A stretch of 64,000 nt of DNA, taken from positions 1,178,001 through 1,242,000 of the forward strand of contig NZ_CP066150.1 in NCBI RefSeq assembly GCF_023206395.1. The letters are read 5' to 3'. This DNA is from Vibrio sp. ED004. Lineage in GTDB: Bacteria; Pseudomonadota; Gammaproteobacteria; Enterobacterales; Vibrionaceae. Made by a program: the position numbers and the translations under genes. The stretch's first letter is position 1. Each line of letters begins with the position of its first letter. The notes beneath the pieces are model-generated. The model saw nothing but the letters and a program-made list of their open reading frames with translations. It was not told where the DNA came from and made no database searches. Positions 44,294 through 53,801 of this stretch are shown piece after piece.

Positions 44294-45445
44294 CTAAAAG
44301 CCACTGCCGATATTAAAGTAGATAGCGCGTTCTTCATGGCTTTGCGCGTAGTCCATTCCAAGATGTAAACCGTAACGTCTTGCGATTTGGTATCGGAAAC
44401 CGACACCTCCTGCATTCACGGTATTATCATGACTTATACTGCTATCTTGTTTAGCAGTTCCTGAACCGTAGAATCCTGAAACCTTCCAACGGTGGTTGAT
44501 GCTATACGTCAATTGACCTTGGATTGTTTCAATCTCATCACCCTGATAACGGTAAGATGAAACACCACGCAAAGACACATACGGTTTTGCAGTGGGCGAT
44601 ACAAACAGATCTTGCTGTTCGAAATTTTGATAGTTTGCGGCCAAGCCTAATGTCCATTTATTAGTAATTGGGATATACGCTTCCCCATCAATATTCAAAT
44701 TACGGTAATTGTAGTCACTACCAATCGCATCGTCGTAAATCATGTAATCCGCGGACAACTTATAGCCCTTCGTTGGATAAAATAAGTTATCTCGCGTGTC
44801 ATATTCAGCTTCTAGTCCTAAGCCTGATGTGACCGATTCATTGCCTAAGAGTCTATCTAAAAGTGCATTCTCAAATTCAATCTCAGACTTTGCTAGTAAT
44901 TGTTTTATACCTAACATCCAAGGCGTAATGCCGACTCTAAACTGTACCTTTTGAGACAATACCGCAACGGAAGTCGATGTGCCTATTCTTATGTCGTGGT
45001 CAATTGGCGCCCAATTGATGGATGTATACAAATCCAAATTCGCAACACCAAAGCCACCACCACCTGTATAACGGATAGAGTCATTCATCCATGAACGTCT
45101 GTGACCACCAAAAACAAACCAAGTCTCGTTTTCTGTACCTACTGCGCCAACCACTGACATGGCAGAAGGAACAAGCTGCGCACCACCATCAATAGCAGAT
45201 AGCGCTGCCTGCTTTCGTTGTCGCTTCTCTTCATCTGTCTCGTGTAAAAACAAGCCAGCTACACCACCACCGTAACCTACCGCTGGTTCTGTAATTAAAA
45301 TGGGAATAGGCAAAAAACCATGGGCATTTTCTGCAAGGTGATGCCCCATATCAAATTGACCATCAACAGGATCATAAAACGATGCTAAAGAAGAAGTGGT
45401 AAACAGAGAGCAGGAAAGAAGAACAAAGCCGCCGCAGCGAGTCAT
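44294..45445 (-). CDS. Small BamA/TamA-family (OMP85-like) outer-membrane protein
   Basis: About 383 residues from ATG 45445 (MTRCGGFVLLSCSLF...), which has GAGG 8 nt upstream and gives a signal peptide ending near SSLAS. The frame is also open from an ATG at 45514, but that would translate the terminator hairpin of the leader, so I reject it. No POTRA domains; the protein is a surface-antigen (D15)-type barrel with FLPIPILITEPAVGYGGGVA at the start, a GLEAEYDTRDNLFYPTKG-type repeat and GSGF at the C-terminus. Function unknown; similar small barrels are annotated only as BamA/TamA family. Its 5' leader is unusual (see 45446-45640). Confidence 0.8.
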   Translation of the reverse strand: MTRCGGFVLLSCSLFTTSSLASFYDPVDGQFDMGHHLAENAHGFLPIPILITEPAVGYGGGVAGLFLHETDEEKRQRKQAALSAIDGGAQLVPSAMSVVGAVGTENETWFVFGGHRRSWMNDSIRYTGGGGFGVANLDLYTSINWAPIDHDIRIGTSTSVAVLSQKVQFRVGITPWMLGIKQLLAKSEIEFENALLDRLLGNESVTSGLGLEAEYDTRDNLFYPTKGYKLSADYMIYDDAIGSDYNYRNLNIDGEAYIPITNKWTLGLAANYQNFEQQDLFVSPTAKPYVSLRGVSSYRYQGDEIETIQGQLTYSINHRWKVSGFYGSGTAKQDSSISHDNTVNAGGVGFRYQIARRYGLHLGMDYAQSHEERAIYFNIGSGF

Positions 45446-45640
45446 AAGATTGGCCTCATAAAAAAGGCCGGGTAATGGAACCCGGCCGAAAGTCTGCGTC
45501 CTTGCAGTAAACATAGAAATTAAACACTTATTGCCAATAAAGGGGGTCCTTAATCGACAGGACTAGAATATGCCAAACGGTGGTATTGCCCTACTCTCAT
45601 ATAGAGGGTCTCGCCCTACAAAATCAAATCATTCTAAAGA
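45446..45640 (-). promoter_or_regulatory. Structured 5' leader with internal terminator and 5S-rRNA-like segment
   Basis: On the minus strand, between the LysR terminator and the OMP85-like ATG. It holds an AGGGCGAGACCCT hairpin followed by TATATGAGAGTAGGGC (45584-45618), a GTCCT...AGGAC hairpin (about 45547-45563), and a strong terminator GGCCGGGT/ACCCGGCC followed by six T (45458-45487), only 20 nt before the start codon. The first part resembles the 3' half of Vibrio 5S rRNA. A cis-acting attenuator or riboswitch is inferred; it matches no class I know. Confidence 0.5.
45458..45487 (-). terminator. Intrinsic terminator inside the leader
   Basis: GGCCGGGTTCCATTACCCGGCC (stem GGCCGGGT/ACCCGGCC) is followed by TTTTTTATG on the minus strand. 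Its position just before a gene start is what suggests attenuation. Confidence 0.8.
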
Positions 45641-45651
45641 TGGTAAATACG

Positions 45652-45675
45652 AAAAAGGCTCATATAAATGAGCCT
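45652..45675 (-). terminator. Terminator of the LysR gene
   Basis: AGGCTCAT and ATGAGCCT pair perfectly, followed on the minus strand by TTTTTC. It separates the LysR gene from the downstream leader. Confidence 0.8.
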
Positions 45676-45705
45676 CTATAAAAAATAAACTGTGTTATTG
45701 GTTCA

Positions 45706-46611
45706 TTAATCTCTCTTTAGCAACCGCTCTACGTTTTCTTTGATAACTGATAATACTGATGACTTAACTTCGCTAATTTGTTTAGAATGAGGGCACCACA
45801 GTGCAAAGCCAAATTTAAATCCTTGTTCCATTTCAGACGATTGTATAGGTTCGATGTCGTAATGCGAAAATTCAGAATGAGCGAACGTTTTTGGTAGAAG
45901 TGCCCATCCTAGACCGGCTTCAACCATTTTAATAACCAGCGCTAATTGGTCGACTTCTTCATTGTCAGAACTAACGGTTATTTTTTCGGACATTCCTTCT
46001 TCAATGAAGGATCTTAAGACAAACTGCTTCGCATTTCTTAGCGCTAAAAGTACATCTTCTTTTGCTAAAGTAGAAAACTCGCCATTTTTTTGGACGAAAG
46101 GAAAAAATTCTATATGGCCTAAAAAGGTGGCATCAAAACTGTGTATTCCACGACTGTCATGCACGTTGACTAGTCCAAAATGATACTCACCGCTCTGAAG
46201 GCCTTGTTTGATGTCTTTTTTATTTCGTACTAGAAAATTCACTCGCATCATAGGGAAATCACGACGCAACTTCTTTCGAATATCCACAAGGATTTGATGA
46301 GGTATCACACTTGAATAAGCAAAAGTAATGTTTTCCAAACCGCCATAAGACAAGCTCAAGGCTACCTTGTCGAAAGTGCGTGCTTGTTCAATCGTTTGCT
46401 TAGCATAATGATAAAGGTGATGGCCATCTTCTGTTGGCTTAACCGACCTTCCAACTCTTTCAAATAAACTTACCGCGAGTTGGTCTTCAAGGTTTGTAAT
46501 AACTTGGCCGATTGTTGTTCTATGCTTGTTAAGCTTAACCGCAGCCTTACTAAAAGACAGTTGGTCATAGACGGTCACAAATGCGAGAAGTTGTTCAATA
46601 CTGAAATTCAT
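45706..46611 (-). CDS. LysR-family transcriptional regulator
   Basis: 301 residues with the N-terminal helix-turn-helix (LLAFVTVYDQLSFSKAAVKL then TIGQVITNLEDQLAVSLFER) and an effector domain. It ends 266 bp before the OMP85-like gene on the same strand but is separated by its own terminator. The recognition helix reads NKHRTTIGQVI, rather divergent from the usual T.PAVS core. Target and effector unknown. Confidence 0.88.
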   Translation of the reverse strand: MNFSIEQLLAFVTVYDQLSFSKAAVKLNKHRTTIGQVITNLEDQLAVSLFERVGRSVKPTEDGHHLYHYAKQTIEQARTFDKVALSLSYGGLENITFAYSSVIPHQILVDIRKKLRRDFPMMRVNFLVRNKKDIKQGLQSGEYHFGLVNVHDSRGIHSFDATFLGHIEFFPFVQKNGEFSTLAKEDVLLALRNAKQFVLRSFIEEGMSEKITVSSDNEEVDQLALVIKMVEAGLGWALLPKTFAHSEFSHYDIEPIQSSEMEQGFKFGFALWCPHSKQISEVKSSVLSVIKENVERLLKRD

Positions 46612-46718
46612 TTTGTTGTGCTTACTTTTAGTCGTTATGTATTTAAATTATCACAGATTGACGTAATATCTACTTTGTCAGAATAATAATAGTGAAATGA
46701 ATTCGTCTGGTTTATACA

Positions 46719-46745
46719 AAAAAACCTACTCAAGTCAGTAGGTTC
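46719..46745 (-). terminator. Terminator of the patatin operon
   Basis: AACCTACT and AGTAGGTT pair perfectly; on the minus strand seven T follow. It lies 25 bp beyond the stop of the 141-residue gene. Confidence 0.82.
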
Positions 46746-46769
46746 TATCATTGATGTGTAACGAATAAC

Positions 46770-47195
46770 TTAAATGTATTCGATAACTCGTGCTAAGTAG
46801 TTAAAGTCGCCTGAATCACCGTGGTAATTACGGTAAACATCGACACTGAAATACCTAGGTTGGTCCGCTTGAATATGTTCAGCAATACGCTGTTCAATGG
46901 ACTCTAGAGTTTCACCCGTTTGCGAGTAAATGTATTTCTTGGTGCTTTTTTGAAGTTGACGCTGCTTGGCTTCTCTATGTGTGACGTAATTGTTCACCTT
47001 AACCCACTTTCCAATGTAATCAATCGCCACGTAGTCAGAATTCTCTTCGACCATGATCAACGCCGCTTCTTGCTGAACGTCGGCCAGTTGTAGCATGTCG
47101 TTATCGACTTTTTGCTGGTCCATTGAGGTTGCGTTTTGTGCCATTGCAGTGCTAGACGTTGCTAAGATAAGTAGCGTTAATGCTGTTTTATTCAT
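46770..47195 (-). CDS. Secreted protein of unknown function downstream of patatin gene
   Basis: 141 residues. MNKTALTLLILATSSTAMA is a clear signal peptide cleaved before QNATS. The mature part is polar and includes LQKSTKKYIYSQTGETLESI and QPRYFSVDVYRNYHGDSG. I do not recognise a family. It follows the patatin gene after 16 bp and ends before a terminator, so the two form one operon; a periplasmic partner of the lipase is possible but unproven. Confidence 0.7.
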   Translation of the reverse strand: MNKTALTLLILATSSTAMAQNATSMDQQKVDNDMLQLADVQQEAALIMVEENSDYVAIDYIGKWVKVNNYVTHREAKQRQLQKSTKKYIYSQTGETLESIEQRIAEHIQADQPRYFSVDVYRNYHGDSGDFNYLARVIEYI

Positions 47196-47211
47196 TTTAC
47201 AATCTCCCTAA

Positions 47212-48396
47212 TTACGGTAATTCGGTTACCCAAGGTTCACCCTGAGTTGCTTTGTGATAACCATATTCGTATATGGTTAATAAGTAATGTTCATCAAACA
47301 TGTCTTTGGTACGTTTCGCATATCCAAAGTCGTGTTCCATATAAGTGAATTGCATACCGATGTTGTTGATTTCACTGATGTATTTCATTCGATATAAGTC
47401 ACCACGAGTTTGTGCAAGAGTCAGGCTTGATACGCTCTTCGTTACCAAATCTAGGCCCTTATCTCGTAATGAGTGGTACGGCGCTTTCAGTACACCATTT
47501 CGAATCACATCGAGCTGTGGTGGTGTTTGTAATCCAAGTGCATCTGAGATCTGTTGATAGTCAAATTGCGATGGATTGAAGAACACTTGAGCCGCTAAGC
47601 CGCCATCAACGTGTAACTCTTCAAAAGTTTCACCTTCATGTTCCACATTGATAAACTGCGGTGGGAACACTCCAGGAATAGATGCACTTGCGGCCAAAAC
47701 CTTATAGATAAGCTCGGATTTATTTGGCATGTCACTGTTTGCAATTGCGCCCACATTCCAAATCACAAGCTCGCCGGAATCAAAATGTGTGCTGCCAATG
47801 AACAGACGCTTGCCATTTCGATGTTGCTCTGCAATTTGCTCAATCATCGGTTCAGGGAACGCCGAAGCAATAAACTGGTACAAATGTTCTCCATCGGTAA
47901 ACGCATCTTTAAAGACGGTGTTCAAAAAGTTCTTTTTTCCGAGCACTGATTTATCATTGATGTCCAACATTACTTCTTTCATCTTCGAAAACGCATCTCC
48001 CCCGATAAACACAAACGGTGCCATTAATGCTCCTGCGCTGATACCAGTCACTATGGAGTAGTCCTTCAGCTGGCCTGATTCTTCAAGCCCGATCAAAATA
48101 CCGGCACCAAAGGCTCCGTTGGCGCCACCTCCTGATAACGCAAGAATGTTTAGTTGATCGCCTGATACGGTAATCGGCGTGGTTTTATCGGCTGGAGAGT
48201 ATAAGAAGTCTGGCGACTCACTCGCCCAAATACGCAATGGCTCAGCGACGGTTGATGCCTCTTCTACAGTGACTTCTTTGTAATTGTCTTTGTTTACGCG
48301 TACGTCTAGCGTGTGGGGTGAACTACAAGCTACTACCAAGAATGACAAAGCAACGGTAAGACCCGAAGAGATTAGACGGTTCATATTTAGGCTCAT
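47212..48396 (-). CDS. Patatin-like phospholipase lipoprotein
   Basis: 394 residues. The signal ends in VVACSSP (lipobox VVAC). The patatin fold shows the oxyanion hole LSGGGANGAFGAGIL, the nucleophile elbow GISAG (VTGISAGALMAPF), and the catalytic aspartate motif DGG (HVDGGLAAQ). So both halves of the Ser-Asp dyad are present. It is a probable acyl hydrolase at the outer membrane or periplasm. First gene of a two-gene operon with the 141-residue secreted protein. Confidence 0.88.
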   Translation of the reverse strand: MSLNMNRLISSGLTVALSFLVVACSSPHTLDVRVNKDNYKEVTVEEASTVAEPLRIWASESPDFLYSPADKTTPITVSGDQLNILALSGGGANGAFGAGILIGLEESGQLKDYSIVTGISAGALMAPFVFIGGDAFSKMKEVMLDINDKSVLGKKNFLNTVFKDAFTDGEHLYQFIASAFPEPMIEQIAEQHRNGKRLFIGSTHFDSGELVIWNVGAIANSDMPNKSELIYKVLAASASIPGVFPPQFINVEHEGETFEELHVDGGLAAQVFFNPSQFDYQQISDALGLQTPPQLDVIRNGVLKAPYHSLRDKGLDLVTKSVSSLTLAQTRGDLYRMKYISEINNIGMQFTYMEHDFGYAKRTKDMFDEHYLLTIYEYGYHKATQGEPWVTELP

Positions 48397-48609
48397 TTAG
48401 TGTTCTCTAAAGTGATTCAGAGACTCTGTTTATAAATAAGAAAACTAAAAAACAGAGAGGTTAATAAATAGGGATAAAGTGAAGTCCATCTCTTTGTGGT
48501 CGCAATATAGCTAGTATCCGGCTTAACTCGTAATCTCGTTTGTAGGACGCTATCCATCGAATAGTCGCTCATCCTTAGATGACCTTAACCACTGTTGGAG
48601 TTCAACGCT

Positions 48610-49467
48610 CTAGCCTATTTTGACCACGTTGAAATCGTGGGTAGGCTCTACAAATTCATACTGAGCATTGATTGTTTGTAGTTCCCAAGTGCCATAGCTC
48701 TTAGTCAGCTCCAACACACCATAAACCGCGTTGTTTGCATGACGGAATGCAGCCACCGGTGACATTCTTTTCATTAATCCCGCTGTAAATAAGCCTGAGA
48801 TAAGGTCGCCAACACCAACTGGCTGTTTATCAAATTCGATATTCGGTCGTTGAGCTAAATAGCATGCCTTTTTCGTTGCGAGGATCATGCTGAACGCATC
48901 ATCGGGTAATGAGTGCAGATGTTTCACGAGCACCATCTTTGGCCCAAGTTCCAGTGCCTTCTTACAGGCTGTAACCGCATCATAAAGCGAGTGGATTTTG
49001 GTACCGGTCAATTCGCTCAACTCAAATTGGTTAGGCACGATGACATCAGCTATGGGCAGAAAGTGTTGGACAATAGCCGCTTTCACGCCGTCATCAACAA
49101 TACAACCTTTATCTGGGTCACCCATTACAGGGTCACAAATATAGAGTGCACTGTGGTTCTTTTCTTTGATGAGGTTAACCGCCTCGGCGACCGCTTTGCA
49201 TTGGTCTGCACTTCCTTGATAACCCGAAAGGATCGCACCACAGTCTTTCAATGCACTAATGTTGTCTAAGCCTCGAATTAAGCTTCGAATGTCATCTGAG
49301 CTAAATGTCTTTCCTGTCCAACCTTGCTCATATTGAGTGTGATTCGAGAACTGAACAGTATGGATTGGCCATACATCGAGTCCCATTCTTTGGATTGGAA
49401 AAACCACAGAGCTGTTGCCTGCATGCCCATAAACCACGTGAGATTGAATAGAAATAATACTTTTCAT
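48610..49467 (-). CDS. pdxY: Pyridoxal kinase PdxY
   Basis: About 285 residues from ATG 49467 ([20 protein letters not shown]), the usual start of the family; the frame to 49539 adds 24 residues without match. Ribokinase-fold kinase that phosphorylates pyridoxal in the vitamin B6 salvage path. The substrate loop [15 protein letters not shown], the metal site [16 protein letters not shown] and the [14 protein letters not shown] anion hole with catalytic Asp are present. Lies downstream of aspD on the same strand, whose enzyme would use PLP. Confidence 0.92.
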   Translation of the reverse strand: MKSIISIQSHVVYGHAGNSSVVFPIQRMGLDVWPIHTVQFSNHTQYEQGWTGKTFSSDDIRSLIRGLDNISALKDCGAILSGYQGSADQCKAVAEAVNLIKEKNHSALYICDPVMGDPDKGCIVDDGVKAAIVQHFLPIADVIVPNQFELSELTGTKIHSLYDAVTACKKALELGPKMVLVKHLHSLPDDAFSMILATKKACYLAQRPNIEFDKQPVGVGDLISGLFTAGLMKRMSPVAAFRHANNAVYGVLELTKSYGTWELQTINAQYEFVEPTHDFNVVKIG

Positions 49468-49672
49468 ACGCCGCTCTTCTGATTTTGTCGGAATGAATTT
49501 CGTTTGGATTTGGCGACTAAATAAACACAACGATTGCATCCAATAGATAGCTACTTGAACACTGTGCTTATTTGGTCGGAATAGCCTCGACCGACATCGC
49601 CGAGGCTTATTCTTAGTGATTTGAACGTCGTTAGCTCAAAATCATGAATTCGATTCTAAGCCTAATTAGAAC

Positions 49673-51260
49673 TTATGCGCCTTGGAACTCAGCGAAGTGC
49701 TCGTCCAACACCTTGCGAGTTGCGCGGCCAATCAGTTCGTACTCATGGTGAGTCAGGTTAGCTAGCGATACACGAACAGAAGCGTGTACTACATCGAAGC
49801 CTTTGCCTGGAAGCAAGATAACGCCAGTTTCATGTGCAAGTCGGAACAAAAAGTCTTTGCCCTTCTCGTTCGCTTTGAACCATTCAACGAAAGCTGGTCC
49901 GTACAATTTGCCGCCCAAAGTGTCGAGCTCAAGCAGTGTGTAGTAGTCCACACGATCTTTGTTTTCTTCAATTTCGACACCCATGTTTTTGTACAAAGTT
50001 TTGTAACGTTCGCGAATAATGCGTTTGCACGCTTCTTTGTAGTTTTGCTCTGAATCCATTAGGCAGTTCAATGAAAACAGTGCCATCTGAACTTGTTGCG
50101 GTAGTGAAAGACCTGCTGTGTGGTTTAGTGCAACACTGCGGCTGTCTGCAACAATACGGTCGATGAATTTAATACCGCGTGGTTCTGGGTCTAGCGTTTT
50201 GTATCGGTCCTCCAGTTCCAGTTGACGAGATTCTGGCAGGCTGCGCATTGCATCATCGAACACGTTGTTGTGCTGAATCGCAATTGAGCCAAGGCGCCAG
50301 CCTGTCGCACCGAAGTACTTAGAGAATGAGTAAACACAAAGCGTGTTGTATGGAAGTTTGGCAAACAGAGAAATGAAATCGTCTGCGAATGTGCCGTACA
50401 CATCATCGGTGATAATGAACAGATCACTGCGTTGTGTGTTGACGAAGTCTGATAGGTTATTCAGAGTCTCATCAGAGAACTTCACTGATGCAGGGTTTGC
50501 TGGGTTTACCACACACAGCAGTTTAATGTCTTTGTCTTCAAGTTTTTCGATTTCAGACATAGGTAACTGCCATGTTGTCTCATCTAAACGAAGCTCTACA
50601 ATCTCAAGTTCGTATTCTGAAAGCTCAGGGATTTCTAAGTAAGGTGTGAAGATTGGTGTGATCAACGCTACCTTGTCGCCTTTCTTTAGTAGACCGTTGT
50701 GAAACATGGTTTGGAACGTGTACGTCATTGATGCCGTACCACCTTCCGTTGCAAACAGATCGAAATCTGTCGTCATTGGCATTGGGCCGTACATCTCTTC
50801 TGCAATGTATTGTTTTACTACGCTTTCGATATTCGTCAGCATGCGTGGCGGTACTGGGTAGTTACACGCTAAGTACGCATTCACAAGCTCATTTAAGAAC
50901 ACTTGCTTCTCGATACCTAAGCGGTCTTTTGCGTAGCTCAGCGCTTTTTCAATGAACTGAACGTTGATTGCTGTTTGCGTAAGAATCAAAACGCTCAACA
51001 ATACCAACACCATCTGGAATACCACCAAAGCTACCGTCTAGATATGAGTATGTACGCTCCGCTTCCATTATTGCGAATTCACCTAAACGAATAAATGCTT
51101 TACGTGGTAGTGTTGCTAGGAAGTTTGGGTTACCACGTCCTGCGTCTAATAAAGCACGGTCTGGTACTGTTTGTGCAACTTCAATTAATTTATCTTTCAA
51201 TTCAAATGGGCTTAAATCAGCAAATTTTGAAAAATCGATAGTTGTATTTTGTGTAGTCAT
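49673..51260 (-). pseudogene. aspD: Aspartate 4-decarboxylase with frameshift
   Basis: Fold-type I PLP enzyme that decarboxylates aspartate to alanine. The N-terminal part (50949-51260) ends in the wrong frame at GIVERFDSYANSNQ; the rest (49673 to about 50975), beginning NVQFIEKALSYAKDRLG, is in frame +1. Removing one base in the A-rich GCAAACAGC joins them into about 528 codons, the usual length. The PLP lysine is in CVYSFSKYFGATGWR, with DDVYGTF upstream. It follows aspT in the same direction, as expected of an Asp/Ala exchange operon. Both genes are broken. Confidence 0.85.
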
Positions 51261-52208
51261 AATATTTACCTAATTATTTAATATTGAACACTTTCATTTA
51301 AACAAAGTGTTTTACTTAAGTGTGTTTATTCGAGCCTAGCCAATTTTTTATTTGGCAGGCCTTTTAATAAATTGATAGTTCTTTTTAAAAATCGTATTAG
51401 ATGTGTAGTTTTAATTACATACCTGCGTTAACGGTAATAATGCCGACGATAATAGGTCCCCATAAAGTCAGTAACACGTTCGCTACAGCGTAAGTCACAG
51501 TGAAAGAGAACACTGGCGTTGCATTGCCTGCTTTTTCCATCAATGCTGCGAAGGCTGGGTTTGCACTTCGACCACCGGTCACGCAACCTAAAGCTTCAAT
51601 TGGGTTCTTGATCTTCAAAACAAAATACGAGAACAAGAATGAAATAATCTGTGGAATAATAGTAACTGCCATACCTAAGAACAGGAGTGACATACCGTGT
51701 TCTTTTATGGTGTCAACCGCTTGAGGGCCCGCTTCTAGGCCAACGATGCCAACAAATGCTGCTAAACCAAAATCACGAATGAAGTTTGTAGCGCTTGCTG
51801 GAAACTGAGCCACATGTGGATTTCGGCTACGTAACCAACCAACAAGCAAGCCAGAGATCAAACAACCTGCACCAGAACCAATCGTTACGGGGATACCTGC
51901 AATTTTAAAGCTGATTAGGCCAATGAGAAGACCCAACACCATACCGAAGCCCATTACAATGAAATCTGTCGTGGTTGCAGAACCCATGCGCTTACCGATA
52001 TGTTTTTCAACTCGGTTGATGTCTTGAGCGGTACCCGTTAATTGAATTACATCGTTTTTCTCGACAATCAGGTCATCAGTAATGGCAACTGAAGCGCCTT
52101 CACGGATGTAATCTGTCACATACACGCCTCGGAATGAGCGTTCGTTTGAGCTGTCTTTGATTTCTCTTAGCGAGCGACCAATCAGCTTACGATTATCAGC
52201 GATAAGTT

Positions 52209-52216
52209 GACGATTC
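52209..52216. repeat. Target-site duplication, left copy (GACGATTC)
   Basis: Exact 8-bp duplicate of 53794-53801, flanking the IS element. Confidence 0.95.
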
Positions 52217-53793
52217 GTAACCGTTCACCAAGGCAACTTGACTTCTCATGACTGAGAGGAACGATACTACAGATTAAAAACGTTCGGGTACGGTTTCTTC
52301 TCAACAACAGAAGTGATGATTTCACTCAGAACTGACATTGCTGATAGACCGCGCTTTTTGCAGGTTTCGATAAGTGTATGAATACGGCTACGGAATTTAT
52401 CGCCTGCATCTGAGGTCGTTCCGAAGCTGATTTTCCTTTGAATGACAAAACCTCTAATACATCGTTCAGCTTCATTATTGGTTAAGGGATTGATGTTTTC
52501 TTGAGAAAAACCCACAAGCTCTCTCTATGTTTGAGCAGTAACTTGCATCGGCCCCGATACCGCTTGACCATGACATCTGTCCCTTTGCTCAACCAATGAT
52601 CGAACGATTTTTTGTAGCCTGTGCATTCGCCGCAAGTACAGTGAATAATCCAATTCACCTTGCTCATAACGATGCCGAGTATGGAAAATGGCGTTCGTTA
52701 ACAAACAAAGATGTTTACCAATATAAGCAGTGTGGCCACCGCCACTATAATCCGCCATTTGCTGAAGGTTGCGCTTCACATGTGCCCAACATAACTGATG
52801 ACGGTCTGCGGCTATCCAGTTATAGCTTGGACACTGGTCGCTCACCACAATGCCTGCATAGTCTTCATCAATGACCTTTTTCGCTGAGGAGGTCGAGCGC
52901 GAATAGAGTATTTGTTCATAGACAAGGTCATCACTTGCCACTAACCAACACCAACGCAGGCTCGTTTCATCATTTCGGTGATGAGAGGTTTCGTCAGCAT
53001 GAATCAAAGGCGCTTTCTTTAACGCCTTTTTATCGCTTGATGCAATGGCGTTAACATTGAAGCGACTTTCGTTTGCGCTTCACTAATCGCGCCGACCGAA
53101 AGGTTGTGCCAAGCTGGTTCTTTGAGCAGTGATTGGATTTTCCGAACACTGAGGTGATATTGCCCCGCAAGAACCCCAATGTAACTTAATAAGTTCGGCC
53201 CTATAATCCCTTGAGATGCATCGTCAGGCTTTTGAGCCTTTACGGTTTCTTTGCAGTGCCGACATTGACCTGAAAACAAACGGTATTCGGTGATATCGAC
53301 AGTGGGTTTTGGAATATCGAAGACCTGATGGCGATAGTATGGCCCACCTTGTACCTCAATGTCAGATTGAGCGCAGCAAGGACAAGTTTCAGGGAAACAG
53401 TCAATAATGACATCCGTTTTCTTTAACGGTGAGAGCTTTCGTTGATGCCCTGTGTGGCCTTGTTTAGCTCCTCTCGAATTGCGACCACCAGAGCTTTCAA
53501 CTTTTTCCGGTCATGGCGATCTTTAGGATTGTCTGATGAAGGAGATTTTGAAGAGTTTTTGGAGCTAGTGGTTAGCTTATCTTCATAATGTCGGAGCTGT
53601 TCCCACAGCTCATCAATAAGCACCTTAGCCTCATTCAAATCCGAGACTTCAGGTGGTGCTTCTTGGTATTTAGGTGCTTTTTTTCTAGTCATGAAACTAT
53701 GATGGCTTCCTAGAAGGATCACTCAATACTAAAAGTGGGATCAAGTGCGTAATGTCACACTTTTTGTGTCAATAGGGTTTGGTGAACACTTAC
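52217..53793 (-). mobile_element. IS66-family insertion sequence (ISBst12-like, single-gene type)
   Basis: 1577 bp. Ends GTAACCGTTCACCAA (left) and, reversed, GTAAGTGTTCACCAA (right), sharing GTAA-GTTCACCAA, with GTAA typical of IS66. It is flanked by exact 8-bp duplications (GACGATTC), the IS66 length. It carries only the large transposase gene, with no tnpA or tnpB, as in the ISBst12 subgroup. It sits in aspT in the same orientation. Confidence 0.93.
52267..53692 (-). pseudogene. IS66-family transposase with four homopolymer frameshifts
   Basis: A DDE transposase read from MTRKKAPKYQE (53692). The frame changes four times, each at a run of A or T: 53502-53506, 53027-53031, 52608-52613 and 52506-52510. 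Restoring one base at each joins the pieces: the acidic triad then appears as D in LIHADET, D in VVSDQCPSY and E in NNEAERCIRG. Fragments listed alone (53423-53722, 53019-53279, 52525-53007, 52267-52515) are parts of this one gene. The protein is inactive unless the indels are sequence errors. Confidence 0.85.
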
Positions 53794-53801
53794 GACGATT
53801 C
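53794..53801. repeat. Target-site duplication, right copy (GACGATTC)
   Basis: Exact match to 52209-52216. Confidence 0.95.

Noticed and set aside
45446..45514. Resemblance of GGACGCAGA to the c-di-GMP-I riboswitch core
   Set aside because: Only the GGACGCA heptamer fits; the GGGCAAACC partner strand and the tetraloop receptor are absent.
45446..45514. Upstream ATG 45514 as start of the OMP85-like gene
   Set aside because: It would translate the terminator hairpin, and the protein would lack an N-terminal signal; ATG 45445 has a good ribosome site and signal peptide.
52267..53722. Four separate transposon ORFs
   Set aside because: They align in order as one IS66 transposase once four single-base runs are corrected.
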